A stretch of 64,000 nucleotides of DNA from Gemmatimonadota bacterium (GCA_026705925.1 JAPOZT010000034.1:280069-344068); one strand, 5' to 3'; shown: positions 1 through 8,402, counted from the stretch's first letter. Notes: generated from the sequence alone by a model not told the origin. Program-made: numbers and translations.

Positions 1-3000
1 CCAGTTGGCACGGTCCATGTCTCCTCCGGCAACGAAGACCGTGTCGTCGTGATCGGGACTCAGATCGATGAGATACTTAAAATACTCGTTTCGCCTTTCC
101 AGATAGCCGGACTGGTCCAGGTCCTCGGTGTCCGGACGCCGGTTCTGATCGGGGTCGGAGGCGCTGTTTTCCGGTCCGTTGATCCGGCTGTAATCGACCT
201 GGTCTAACGACAGGCTGCCCCCGATCGTGCCCTCGAAGGCGAAGTTGTCGCCGTTCGGATCCGGATTGGTCGACGGATCATAACCGGGTTCGTCTTCGTC
301 CTTCAGTCCGTCCAGGCCTGTATCTTCTTCCGGTTCGAGCAGATTGTTTCCGAACCCATCGCTTCGATCGTCTTCGGTGTCCAGTATCCCGTTGCCGTTG
401 ACGTCCTCGCTGATCACGCCGAGGTCGATATGCAGTTCGCCGCGGTTTCCGTTCACCCACACTTCAATGAATCGGCTTCTGGTCTGGTCTGCGTTGGCTC
501 CGGCCAACGGGCGCATCAGTCCGGCCCATCGCTGCTCGACATCCCCCGGATTGTTATCCGACCACGAAATCTCGGAAACGGTATCCATGGGCTGTCCCCC
601 CCAGCGGAGATCCCGCTCCCTGGGATCGAACTCCAAGATCAGCACATGCTGCAACTGATCGCGACCGGTTACCTGGCGCGTGGGATAGATCTCACGGACG
701 TCGACCTGCCCGAGTGGATTGTACCAGCTCATCCTTCCCCGCTGGTCGTGGGTTCGATCCACGGGCGGACTGGCTGGTCGCCAACCGCTGCGACGGACGC
801 CCAGATCAGTTTCCGTCTTGCTGCCTTCGAAGTCGTCGATGAAACCGTCGCCCAGTACGTTCGGGTTAGGCACGCTTTGTGCCAGTTCGGCCTCGATCCT
901 TAAAAAGGACTCGGCGTCTCCGAGATCGGCGGGGGAAATGAACTCCATGAACGAGGTCAGGAACGCCGGCTCGAAAGACAGGCGGGTGTCGATATCCCAG
1001 GTCAGGTAGCGTCCGGTTTCCCTGCCGATCCGGGATTTCTGCTCCAGCGACTTGTCCGATCGGTACAGCACCGTTCCTTTCACCCAGGAACGTTCGTTGA
1101 ACATGTATTCGCCCTGCAATCCCAGCAGGGTATTCGCCACGGGCTTGAAAAACGGTGCGAACTGAAACTGCACGGTAACTTCCGCGTCCGGACTGAGCGC
1201 TTCTTCATTCGTAAATCGGATCTGTCCCACCTCATACAGAATGATGTAGTCCACTCCCCTCTGCAGCTGTTGACCGTTCAGTCGTACGATTTCGCTACCT
1301 TCGATGATGTTGGATCGGCCCAGAGAATACTGGGCTAACCGGTCTTTGTACTCTACCTCGATATAGTACTTGTGCAGCGTACTGAATTGGCTGTTGATCA
1401 AGGCGTTCGTGTGGGTGTAGAGTTCGGGCGTTTCGTCGGGCAGGCCACCGCCCTGCGAATTCGGATAGGCCAGACTTCCGGCGGTCACTTTGGTCAGGAC
1501 CGGTGCGAATGGATATTGATCCGGGAATATCAGCTCACCCCGCCTGAAATCGATCAGCGCGTAGTCTACGTCAACGAGCCCGTCGGGAGCCGAGCCGGGA
1601 TCCACTCCTCGGCGATCGAGTCCCAGCAGCCTGATGAACGGGATACCATCCTCGTCTACCTCGCTGTGTTCGCCTTCGGATTCCAGCCGGAAGATCTTCA
1701 GTTCGAAACTCTCCGGATCGATATCCGTCTTGCCGAGGTAATAGACGTTGCGCCACTCATATTGCCACGTGCCCCACCTGGATGGATCGTCGGGCACGTC
1801 CGGCCCCGTTTCCTGCTGCCTCTTGAGCAGGCGCAGTTGCAGGAAATCTTCATCCAGGCGCCCGTACTTTCTGATTTCGCCTCCCTGGTTCGTAGTCTCG
1901 TAATAAACGGCAAGCACGTCGCCTTCCTGTAAGGGAGTGTTCAATACGATATAGCCGAACAGCTCATTCACATAGAATTCGTCGGATTCAAGGAATCTGA
2001 ACTTATGCTGGACGATCTCTCCAGCATCAGAACCCGGTGAGATCGTTCTGCCAGCGTCGTCATATACCGGGGGATCCGGATATGCGTCGGCATTGACCAG
2101 TTTCCCCTGATTCGTCGCAGTGAGCCCGCCGGACACGAAAACCTGGATCGCTGTGACCGACTCCTCGGCGATCACGTGAGATCCGTTTCCATCTCTCCTT
2201 GAAAAGTTTTCGCGATACCGCTGATCGATGAAATAGTAGGTTCTCCGTCTGAAATCCAGGTCCCGGATGACTCGAAGGTTCCCCTTTGAACCGGCCTGAA
2301 AGGTGGCGGATTGTCCTTCCCCTTTTTCCTGGCTTGCGATGGCAGTCAGGTGAAAGTCGCCAAACTGGCTAATCAACTTGACGCCGAACAGCCCGGTGTG
2401 CTCTTGTGTGTAGCCCGTGAATTCCGTGTTCTTCAGATTGAGCGAGACGTTTCCCGCTTCGAAGCTCCTGATGATGCCGTTTCCCTCCCGGCCGTCATCG
2501 TACACGTCCTCGTAGCGTAGGCTCAGGTTGTTCTCGAGGTCGGTGAACGCTTCGCTGCTCTGTTTTATGTTCACGTCCACCTTCTCGCCGATGGTTCCCG
2601 TAACGATAAACGACTGAGTCTGCTGCATGGACACATTGGGAACACGGGAGATCCTGTTCGTCGCCGTGCTCGTGCTGCCTTCCTCCCAGTCGCTGGTCAT
2701 ATCCATTTCTATTCTCTGGTTTCCTATGATCTGGATAACCGGTGTGCCTCCGCCCAGAAACGTCGGCAGGTTCACCGGCAGATCCAACCTCATCAGTCCG
2801 CCTTCGCCCGACCGAATTGTGCTTTCGTTGACATAGGAACGGAGCGAGCTACGCCAGAGCCTTCGGAACTGCGCGGAACTCCGGCGCTGATAGAACTGGT
2901 CGAACGACAGAACCAGGGGAACACGCCTTCCCATTCCTTGCTCGTCGTCGATGAACGCAAGGAGTTGGAGGCCGGGATAGACGACGGTCCGGCCGCCCAG

Positions 3001-3192
3001 TGGCCATGGCCGATTGGTGAGCGTACGCAAGGGATTCCGGCTTTGTCTGAGGGCGACTTCGTCAACCTCTTCGAAAACGACGAAGTGCAAGCGTGCGCTT
3101 TCGAGCCGAATCCGCGGGCTTTCCGCCTGTACGGAGATAGTCCACAGGAATACCAGCACGTGGCTGAAGACAATCGTGCAAAGGCGTTTCAT
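1..3192 (-). CDS. sprA: SprA-like outer-membrane protein, 5' part only (runs off the left edge)
   Basis: The minus strand is open for 1064 codons from an ATG at 3192 to the window edge. The N-terminus (MKRLCTIVFSHVLVFLWT) looks like a signal peptide. Phrases such as GEKVDVNIKQ, GNVSLNLKNTEFTGY, DIDPESFELKIFR, VNELFGYIVLNTPLQEGD and WAGLMRPL are characteristic of SprA, the very large outer-membrane translocon of the type IX secretion/gliding system. Acidic, calcium-like runs (DVNGNGILDTEDD) occur near the left edge. Full SprA proteins are about 2,000-2,500 residues, so roughly half is present. The assignment is from recalled family motifs; the translocation role is family knowledge. Confidence 0.85.
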   Translation of the reverse strand, partial: MKRLCTIVFSHVLVFLWTISVQAESPRIRLESARLHFVVFEEVDEVALRQSRNPLRTLTNRPWPLGGRTVVYPGLQLLAFIDDEQGMGRRVPLVLSFDQFYQRRSSAQFRRLWRSSLRSYVNESTIRSGEGGLMRLDLPVNLPTFLGGGTPVIQIIGNQRIEMDMTSDWEEGSTSTATNRISRVPNVSMQQTQSFIVTGTIGEKVDVNIKQSSEAFTDLENNLSLRYEDVYDDGREGNGIIRSFEAGNVSLNLKNTEFTGYTQEHTGLFGVKLISQFGDFHLTAIASQEKGEGQSATFQAGSKGNLRVIRDLDFRRRTYYFIDQRYRENFSRRDGNGSHVIAEESVTAIQVFVSGGLTATNQGKLVNADAYPDPPVYDDAGRTISPGSDAGEIVQHKFRFLESDEFYVNELFGYIVLNTPLQEGDVLAVYYETTNQGGEIRKYGRLDEDFLQLRLLKRQQETGPDVPDDPSRWGTWQYEWRNVYYLGKTDIDPESFELKIFRLESEGEHSEVDEDGIPFIRLLGLDRRGVDPGSAPDGLVDVDYALIDFRRGELIFPDQYPFAPVLTKVTAGSLAYPNSQGGGLPDETPELYTHTNALINSQFSTLHKYYIEVEYKDRLAQYSLGRSNIIEGSEIVRLNGQQLQRGVDYIILYEVGQIRFTNEEALSPDAEVTVQFQFAPFFKPVANTLLGLQGEYMFNERSWVKGTVLYRSDKSLEQKSRIGRETGRYLTWDIDTRLSFEPAFLTSFMEFISPADLGDAESFLRIEAELAQSVPNPNVLGDGFIDDFEGSKTETDLGVRRSGWRPASPPVDRTHDQRGRMSWYNPLGQVDVREIYPTRQVTGRDQLQHVLILEFDPRERDLRWGGQPMDTVSEISWSDNNPGDVEQRWAGLMRPLAGANADQTRSRFIEVWVNGNRGELHIDLGVISEDVNGNGILDTEDDRSDGFGNNLLEPEEDTGLDGLKDEDEPGYDPSTNPDPNGDNFAFEGTIGGSLSLDQVDYSRINGPENSASDPDQNRRPDTEDLDQSGYLERRNEYFKYLIDLSPDHDDTVFVAGGDMDRANW

Positions 3193-3304
3193 AGGTACAC
3201 GAAAATAAGCCTGGAATGCCATACTCGCAACATCTGATCATACGACGAAGGAACGACAGACGGGCGCCCGGCGTTCCATGCCGGGAACCCGCAAGGGAAA
3301 TGAC

Positions 3305-3333
3305 TTGACAGGGAACGGAACCGGGAATAGGGT
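3305..3333 (+). promoter_or_regulatory. Predicted sigma70-type promoter for the small ORF at 3390
   Basis: TTGACA at 3305-3310 and TAGGGT at 3328-3333 are separated by 17 bases. Transcription would start near 3340, about 50 bases before the small membrane ORF. Confidence 0.45.
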
Positions 3334-3389
3334 ATGCCCGAACCACTTAGGTCCCGAATCTGAAAACAGCAACCTGGAGATGGCTTCCC

Positions 3390-3506
3390 ATGGAACCGCA
3401 AGCCACCGAGTTGACCGCGGGAGGATGGGTTTTTCTGATTCTCGCGTGGACCGTTATCACAGGACTGACCGCCGTCTGTTTCTACCGGGTACGTAAGCTG
3501 AAGTAG
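3390..3506 (+). CDS. 38-residue single-pass membrane protein
   Basis: ATG at 3390 follows a GGAGA-type ribosome-binding site about 10 bases upstream and a promoter-like element at 3305. The protein has a short acidic N-terminus, one hydrophobic helix (GGWVFLILAWTVITGLTAV) and a basic tail (YRVRKLK), giving an N-out/C-in prediction. Size and shape resemble the small subunits that accompany some sodium-coupled (NSS) transporters, but no such transporter is adjacent, so this is only a resemblance. It lies between divergent sprA and the moaD operon. Function unknown. Confidence 0.55.
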   Translation: MEPQATELTAGGWVFLILAWTVITGLTAVCFYRVRKLK

Positions 3507-3647
3507 GACCCGACCGAGAACGGATGCCATAGAGTCTCCCGGCTCTGTTTTCCGCACCGACGATCAATGGTGCGACCCTCCGTCTGACAGCCGTCGCCAT
3601 GTGCTGCGTACAACCGACCGCCTTCCCTTCCTGAACACGCGCCCCGC

Positions 3648-3676
3648 TTGACATACGGGCGTTTTTGCCTTATCCT
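3648..3676 (+). promoter_or_regulatory. Predicted promoter of the moaD-mrp operon
   Basis: TTGACA at 3648-3653, a 17-base spacer and TATCCT at 3671-3676. Transcription would start near 3683, about 38 bases before moaD. Genes moaD through the PP-loop gene (8186) follow on the same strand with mostly short gaps. Confidence 0.6.
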
Positions 3677-3720
3677 GTAACGGTTTTCCCGGCCACGATT
3701 GACGCCTGCAAAGGACCGCC

Positions 3721-3987
3721 ATGCGGATCATCGTCAAATGTTTCGCAGGATGCAAGGATGCGGTAGGCGCGGGGTCGGTCGAGGTGGATCTCCCGGCGGG
3801 GACCACTGTGGGCGAGGCCTTTGCGGAGCTTGTTGATGCCTATCCCGCGCTCGCGAGCTACGACCGGAGCGTGATGCTGGCTGTTAACCGTGAATACGCC
3901 GACCGGGAGGCGGTGTTGGCGGATGGAGACGAACTGGCGTGTATTCCGCCCGTGAGTGGCGGTGCTGAACGCCATCCGCGGCGCTGA
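3721..3987 (+). CDS. moaD: MoaD/ThiS-family sulfur-carrier protein with a 7-residue C-terminal extension
   Basis: An 88-residue beta-grasp protein. MoaD is the small subunit of molybdopterin synthase; its C-terminal Gly-Gly is adenylated and thiocarboxylated and donates sulfur to the pterin. The core is typical (VEVDLPAGTTVGEAFAEL, LADGDELACIPPVSGG), and moaE follows. The oddity is that the reading frame continues past the Gly-Gly at residues 80-81 for AERHPRR before stopping, whereas an active carrier needs an exposed terminal glycine. Either the tail is removed, the annotated end reflects a recent mutation, or the protein is inactive. AAAGGA precedes the ATG. Confidence 0.85.
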   Translation: MRIIVKCFAGCKDAVGAGSVEVDLPAGTTVGEAFAELVDAYPALASYDRSVMLAVNREYADREAVLADGDELACIPPVSGGAERHPRR

Positions 3988-4037
3988 ACGTGAGCGGGGA
4001 CGCCGATGTGGGTTTCCCCTCGTGAGCGGGGGCGCCG
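3952..4037 (+). repeat. Three imperfect copies of the moaD 3' end (VSGG-coding segment)
   Basis: GTGAGTGGCGGTGCTG at 3952-3967 lies at the end of moaD. It recurs as GTGAGCGGGGACGCCG at 3990-4005 and GTGAGCGGGGGCGCCG at 4022-4037, filling the spacer before moaE. Confidence 0.7.
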
Positions 4038-4066
4038 CTCCTCCACAAAGAGGTATAATCAAGCGC

Positions 4067-4480
4067 GTGTACAAGATTACGAGCGAATACATAAAGCCGG
4101 ATGCTCTCTTCAATTGGTCTCTCAAGCCCCACCACGGTGCGGTGGTCACCTTCGCCGGTACCGTGCGTAACCACTCGGACGGCCAACGGACCCTGCGGTT
4201 GGAATACGAGGCCTACGCCGAAATGGCCGAAGCCAAGATGCGGGAAGTGGGCGAGGAGATCCGCGAGAAATGGGGCATCGAAGACGTCGCCATGATCCAT
4301 CGCGTCGGCACGCTCGAAATCGGAGAGATCAGCATCCTCATCTCCGTGGCGACCCCCCACCGAAAAAACGCATTCGAGGCCTGTTCCTACGCGATCGACC
4401 GCGTCAAGCAGATCGTGCCCGTCTGGAAGAAGGAGATCCGGGCAGACGGGGAGCGGGAATGGGTGGAACGCAACACCTGA
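4067..4480 (+). CDS. moaE: Molybdopterin synthase catalytic subunit MoaE
   Basis: MoaE transfers two sulfurs from MoaD thiocarboxylate onto cyclic pyranopterin monophosphate to make molybdopterin. The 137-residue product has the expected sequence: HHGAVVTFAGTVRNHSDGQ near the N-terminus, LEYEAYAEMAEAKM, HRVGTLEIGEISILISVATPHR, and the lysine-rich VPVWKKEI near the C-terminus. The chosen GTG at 4067 matches the family N-terminus and lies 13 bases after AAAGAGG; the frame is open upstream to 3956, but that extension is built from the moaD-derived repeats. It follows moaD and precedes the desulfurase homologue by 15 bases. Confidence 0.88.
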   Translation: MYKITSEYIKPDALFNWSLKPHHGAVVTFAGTVRNHSDGQRTLRLEYEAYAEMAEAKMREVGEEIREKWGIEDVAMIHRVGTLEIGEISILISVATPHRKNAFEACSYAIDRVKQIVPVWKKEIRADGEREWVERNT

Positions 4481-4495
4481 AAACCGGTCCCTGTC

Positions 4496-5647
4496 ATGAT
4501 AAACCTGGACCACGGCGCGGCGCCACCGGTTGACCCCCGTGTCATCGAAGAAATGGTGCCCTGCCTCCGCGAATTCGCCGGTAATCCGTCGAGCCTTCAC
4601 CGGGCCGGTGTGGAGGCGCGTAACGCTCTGGAAACGGCGCGCGGCCGGGTATCGGGCCTGATCGGCGCCGATCCCGCCGAGATCATATTCACGGCGAGCG
4701 GCACCGAAGCGGACAACCTGGCCGTCAAGGGGATCGCGCAGGCGAGCACGAATCGCGGCCGGCACATCGTCGTTTCGAGTATCGAACATCACGCCGTGCT
4801 GTATGCCGCGAGAGCCATGGAACGGCAGGGGTTCACCGTCACGCAAGTTCCTGCCGACGGGGACGGTGTCGTGCAGCCCGGCCAGGTCGCGCGGGCCATG
4901 CGGGACGATACCGTCCTCGTCTCCGTCATGCGCGCCAACGATGAGACCGGCACGATACAGCCCGTGCGCGAAATCGCCGAGATCGCCCACCGGCACGGCG
5001 CGGCCTTCCACACCGATGCCGTGGCTGCCCTGGGGCGCCTGCGCGTTGACGTTCACGAGCTGAACGTGGACGCCGTGTCCCTCTCTGCCCGGTCCCTGAA
5101 CGGCCCGCCAGGCGCCGGAGCCCTCTACGTGAAGGCCGGCACCCGGCTGCGTCCCCAGGTGGAAGGAGGCGTCCAGGAAGACGGCCGCCGCGGCGGACAC
5201 GAGAACATCCCGGCGATCGTGGGTTTTGGCAGGGCGGCGGAGTTGGCGGCGGATGAATTGCCCGGTCGGATCGACCGCTTGAAGCGGCTGGATGAATCGC
5301 TGTTGTGCGGTTTGAGGGACCGCCTGCCCGATGCCGCTATCAATGGGCATCCCGATCTGCGCCTGCCGGGTCACCTTAACCTGTGGATCCCGGAGGCCGA
5401 CGGCGAATCCGCGGTCCTGATGCTCGACGCCCGGGGCATCGCCATCTCCGTCGGTTCCTCGTGCGCCGCCCACGCGGCCAAGCCCTCGCACGTGCTGCTA
5501 GCCCTGGGGCGGACGGCGGCCGAAGCCCGGTGCTCGCTGCTGATCACTGCCGGTCCGGACACCGCGGAATCCGAGATCGACGAGGCACTGGACGCGCTCG
5601 CCGAGGTCGTGGGCGAACTGCGCGCCATCGCCGGCGTGACGGTATAG
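4496..5647 (+). CDS. Cysteine-desulfurase (NifS/IscS) homologue lacking the PLP lysine
   Basis: The 383-residue protein follows the NifS/IscS layout: NPSSLHRAGVEAR, FTASGTEADNLAVKG (about 66-80), EHHAVL (97-102), NDETGTIQPVREI, HTDAVAALG, GGVQEDGRRGGHEN and the mobile-loop cysteine in SVGSSCAAH (Cys323). At the Schiff-base site, where the family has SxHK followed by YGPKG, this sequence reads SARSLNGPPG, so histidine becomes Arg199 and lysine becomes Ser200. A normal PLP aldimine cannot form. The usual N-terminal DNAATTP is also altered to DHGAAPP. It sits between moaE and a TusA-like gene, which suggests a sulfur-relay or scaffold role. Function without PLP is unknown. Confidence 0.85.
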   Translation: MINLDHGAAPPVDPRVIEEMVPCLREFAGNPSSLHRAGVEARNALETARGRVSGLIGADPAEIIFTASGTEADNLAVKGIAQASTNRGRHIVVSSIEHHAVLYAARAMERQGFTVTQVPADGDGVVQPGQVARAMRDDTVLVSVMRANDETGTIQPVREIAEIAHRHGAAFHTDAVAALGRLRVDVHELNVDAVSLSARSLNGPPGAGALYVKAGTRLRPQVEGGVQEDGRRGGHENIPAIVGFGRAAELAADELPGRIDRLKRLDESLLCGLRDRLPDAAINGHPDLRLPGHLNLWIPEADGESAVLMLDARGIAISVGSSCAAHAAKPSHVLLALGRTAAEARCSLLITAGPDTAESEIDEALDALAEVVGELRAIAGVTV

Positions 5648-5662
5648 GAGGCTAGGCGAACC

Positions 5663-5896
5663 GTGATCCAGCCGGTCATGACCCTCGACACCTACGGCCT
5701 GCTCTGTCCCGTGCCGATCATGAAGACCGCGTCGGCCATCCGGGAGATCGCCGTGGGGGAAGTGCTGGAAGTACTGGCCGACGATCCCCAGATCCTGGAG
5801 GACATGCCGGCCTGGTGCGCGAGTAACGGGCACGCCCTGCTCGACACCATCGAGGAAGGCGAAGAATACAGGCTGTTCGTGAAAAAGGTAAAGTGA
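5663..5896 (+). CDS. tusA: TusA-family sulfur-carrier protein
   Basis: A 77-residue protein with the TusA/SirA hallmark CPVP (in GLLCPVPIMKTASAI), whose cysteine carries persulfide sulfur from a cysteine desulfurase to acceptors such as tRNA-thiolation or molybdenum-cofactor proteins. It starts at GTG 5663, 11 bases after GGAGG. It lies 15 bases after the degenerate desulfurase and upstream of mrp and an MnmA-like protein, so a role as sulfur shuttle within this operon is reasonable but inferred. Confidence 0.85.
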   Translation: MIQPVMTLDTYGLLCPVPIMKTASAIREIAVGEVLEVLADDPQILEDMPAWCASNGHALLDTIEEGEEYRLFVKKVK

Positions 5897-5936
5897 TTGC
5901 CCTGGCGCGCCGTCGGATGTATTTTGCGCAACGAGA

Positions 5937-5995
5937 TTCGACCATCGGCTGGTTGCTGTTCGACCATCGGATAGATGCCGACTAGACCATCGGAT
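5937..5995 (+). repeat. Three copies of a GACCATCGG motif between tusA and mrp
   Basis: TTCGACCATCGG occurs at 5937-5948 and 5959-5970, and GACCATCGGAT at 5962-5972 and 5985-5995, so the element repeats with a 22-23 base period in the 158-base spacer. Confidence 0.6.
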
Positions 5996-6054
5996 GACTG
6001 CCGGTTGGAAGTGAAGCGGTTGCGCGGCGCAGCGCCACTGAGCAGGAGCAAAAG

Positions 6055-7131
6055 ATGGCAAATGAAGTGACCATGCGGGACGTGGTGGACCAGTTGAAGC
6101 AGATCATGTACCCGGGATTCGACCGCGACATCGTCTCCTTCGGCCTGGTGAAGAACGTGCAGGCCTCCAACGGTCACGTGGCGTTCAGCCTGGCTTTTTC
6201 CACACAGGACGAATCCACCCGGCGTCAGATCACCCTGACGGCCAAAGAAGCCGTGGAGCGCATGCCCGGGGTGCAGGACGTTCAGATCACCGGACCGCCG
6301 CCGGGACAGTCGGCAACGGCCCAGGGCCCAGCGGGCGGACCGGCGGGACAGCACGGTCAGCCAGGAAAGATCGAACTGCCGGGGGTGAAGACCATCGTGG
6401 CAGTGGCCAGCGGCAAAGGCGGCGTGGGCAAGTCCACGGTCTCGGTGAACCTGTCGGTGGCCCTGGCCGACGCCGGCGCGAGCGTGGGCCTGCTTGACGC
6501 CGACATTTATGGTCCCAGCATCCCGACCATGATGGGCGTCAAGGACCAGCCCGGTGTGGTGGGACAGAAGATCCTGCCCATGATCGCCCACGATATCAAG
6601 ATGATGTCCTTCGGATTCCTGATACCGGAAGACCAGTCGGTCACCTGGCGGGGTCCCATGGTGCACCAGGCCGTGCAGCAGCTTCTGAGCGACGTCCTGT
6701 GGGGAGAACTGGACTGCCTCGTCATCGACATGCCCCCGGGCACGGGGGACGCGCACCTGACGCTGACCCAATCCGTGCCGCTGACCGGCGGCCTGGTGGT
6801 GACGACGCCGCAGGACGTGGCCCTGATCGACGCGCGCCGGGGCGTAGCCATGTTCCATCAGGTGAACGTGCCCATACTCGGCATCGTCGAAAACATGAGT
6901 TATTTCAACTGTCCCCACTGCGGCGAGCGCACGGATATCTTCACGACGGGCGGTGGCAAGCGGGCCAGCGAGGCGCTGGGCGTGCCCTTCGTCGGCGCAT
7001 TGCCCATCGATGCGGCGGTCTGCCTGGCGGGCGACCAGGGCACCCCCATCGTCCGGCGGGATCCGGACTCGCAGCAGACGGACGCCTACCGCAAGGTGGC
7101 GGATACGCTCCGTGCGACGATCGGGGTATGA
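6055..7131 (+). CDS. mrp: Mrp/ApbC (NBP35-type) iron-sulfur carrier P-loop ATPase
   Basis: A 358-residue ATPase that binds and delivers Fe-S clusters. An N-terminal MIP18/DUF59 domain (about 1-80) is joined by a Gly/Pro/Gln-rich linker to a ParA-like ATPase. The deviant Walker A is SGKGGVGKST (about 119-128), followed by LLDADIYGPSIPTM, a Walker-B-like DMPPGTGDAHLT and the cluster-binding CPHC (about 286). AGGAG occurs 8-9 bases before the ATG. It is followed 14 bases later by the PP-loop gene. The association with MoaD, TusA and a desulfurase homologue fits a sulfur/Fe-S handling operon. Confidence 0.93.
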   Translation: MANEVTMRDVVDQLKQIMYPGFDRDIVSFGLVKNVQASNGHVAFSLAFSTQDESTRRQITLTAKEAVERMPGVQDVQITGPPPGQSATAQGPAGGPAGQHGQPGKIELPGVKTIVAVASGKGGVGKSTVSVNLSVALADAGASVGLLDADIYGPSIPTMMGVKDQPGVVGQKILPMIAHDIKMMSFGFLIPEDQSVTWRGPMVHQAVQQLLSDVLWGELDCLVIDMPPGTGDAHLTLTQSVPLTGGLVVTTPQDVALIDARRGVAMFHQVNVPILGIVENMSYFNCPHCGERTDIFTTGGGKRASEALGVPFVGALPIDAAVCLAGDQGTPIVRRDPDSQQTDAYRKVADTLRATIGV

Positions 7132-7145
7132 GGGAGGCTCGAACC

Positions 7146-8186
7146 ATGTCCAAACCCGTGAAAGCAGTCGGATTGCTGTCCGGCGGACTGGACAGCACGA
7201 TCGCGGCCGCCATGCTGATGCGGCAGGGCATCGAGATTCAGGGGCTCACGTTCTACACCGGCTTCTGCGTAGTGGAGCACAACCGCAGGTCCAAGACGCG
7301 AAAGCGCAAGAAACCGGTGCGCAACGAGGCCCTTCAGGCCGGCGCCAAGCTGGACCTGCCCGTCGAGATGATCGACATCTCCGGTCCGGACTACCTCAAG
7401 GTGCTTACCGATCCGAAGTACGGTTACGGCAAAACCGTGAACCCATGTATCGACTGCCGCATCTTCATGTTCCGGCGGGCCCGCCAGTACATGGACGAGA
7501 TCGGCGCCCAGTTCATGTTCACCGGCGAAGTCCTCGGCCAGCGGCCCATGTCCCAGCGCCGCCAGCCCATGAACGTCATCGACCGTGACGCCGAACTGGA
7601 CGGCCTGTTGCTGCGGCCTCTCTCCGCGAAGCGCCTCCCGCCTACCGTACCGGAACAGGAAGGGTGGGTGGACCGTGAGCAACTGGGCGACATCCAGGGA
7701 CGCTCCCGCCAGAAGCAGATGGAAATGGCCGAGGAGTACGGCATCGAGGACTATCCTTCGCCCGCGGGGGGTTGCTGCTACCTGACCGATGAGAATTTCG
7801 GCCGGCGCATCCTCGATTTCTTCGAATACGAGGGCAAGGAGAACCTCACCATGGACGACGTGATGCTCCTCAAGATCGGCCGCCACTTCCGCGTCAAGCC
7901 CGACGTCAAGGTCGTGATGGGGCGGGAAGAAGGGGAGAACAAGTTCCTGGAACGCTACACGCCGGGCCGGTGGAGACTGGAAACGAAGGACGTCACGGGT
8001 CCGACCACCCTGGTCGAAGGCCATCCCTCCGACGACGACCTGCGTCAGATTGCGGGCATGACCGTGCGCTACGCGGGCTCGAAGGCCGACCCGGACACCC
8101 CGGTGGCCTGCCACTACGAAGATACCGAGCGGATCCTCGAACCGTCCCCGGTCGAAGAGTCTGTGCTGGAGGCGTGGCGGATTTAG
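7146..8186 (+). CDS. PP-loop ATPase, MnmA/ThiI-like tRNA thiolation family, with C-terminal NFACT-R-like region
   Basis: A 346-residue protein. The N-terminal PP-loop SGGLDSTIAA (about 11-20) binds ATP and activates a substrate carbonyl. NPCIDCRIFMF and GGCCYLTDENFG place cysteines where MnmA-type enzymes use a persulfide/nucleophile pair. FTGEVLGQRPMSQ is also typical of this group. The C-terminal third (VMLLKIGRHFRV through EGHPSDDDLRQIAGMTVRYA) resembles an NFACT-R RNA-binding segment, pointing to tRNA as substrate. AGGGAGG precedes the ATG. It is the last gene of the sulfur operon and a likely terminal acceptor of the relayed sulfur. The exact nucleoside is unknown. Confidence 0.75.
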   Translation: MSKPVKAVGLLSGGLDSTIAAAMLMRQGIEIQGLTFYTGFCVVEHNRRSKTRKRKKPVRNEALQAGAKLDLPVEMIDISGPDYLKVLTDPKYGYGKTVNPCIDCRIFMFRRARQYMDEIGAQFMFTGEVLGQRPMSQRRQPMNVIDRDAELDGLLLRPLSAKRLPPTVPEQEGWVDREQLGDIQGRSRQKQMEMAEEYGIEDYPSPAGGCCYLTDENFGRRILDFFEYEGKENLTMDDVMLLKIGRHFRVKPDVKVVMGREEGENKFLERYTPGRWRLETKDVTGPTTLVEGHPSDDDLRQIAGMTVRYAGSKADPDTPVACHYEDTERILEPSPVEESVLEAWRI

Positions 8187-8243
8187 GGACGGTGAGTCGC
8201 CACCCTGCGAACTCACCAGCGCATGAATCGCCCCTTACACTTA

Positions 8244-8269
8244 AATCCACTGAGTTGAATCCACTGAGT
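8244..8269. repeat. Short direct repeat after the PP-loop gene
   Basis: AATCCACTGAGT occurs at 8244-8255 and 8258-8269. The 8187-8402 spacer holds no other recognisable element. Confidence 0.5.
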
Positions 8270-8402
8270 GGCTAAAGCACGATAGTCGGTACTTTAGTGC
8301 GCTAGATTGTGGATTTGGATCTCGACAATTATATATAGCGCTACAGGCAATGAGTTTCAGTTACAAGTGACATTTCTATCAATTGCGATTTTGGATTTAC
8401 CT

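Noticed and set aside
3884..5491. 535-residue minus-strand frame opposite moaE and the desulfurase homologue
   Set aside because: Low-complexity His/Arg/Asp-rich product typical of antisense frames; both genes beneath it are convincing.
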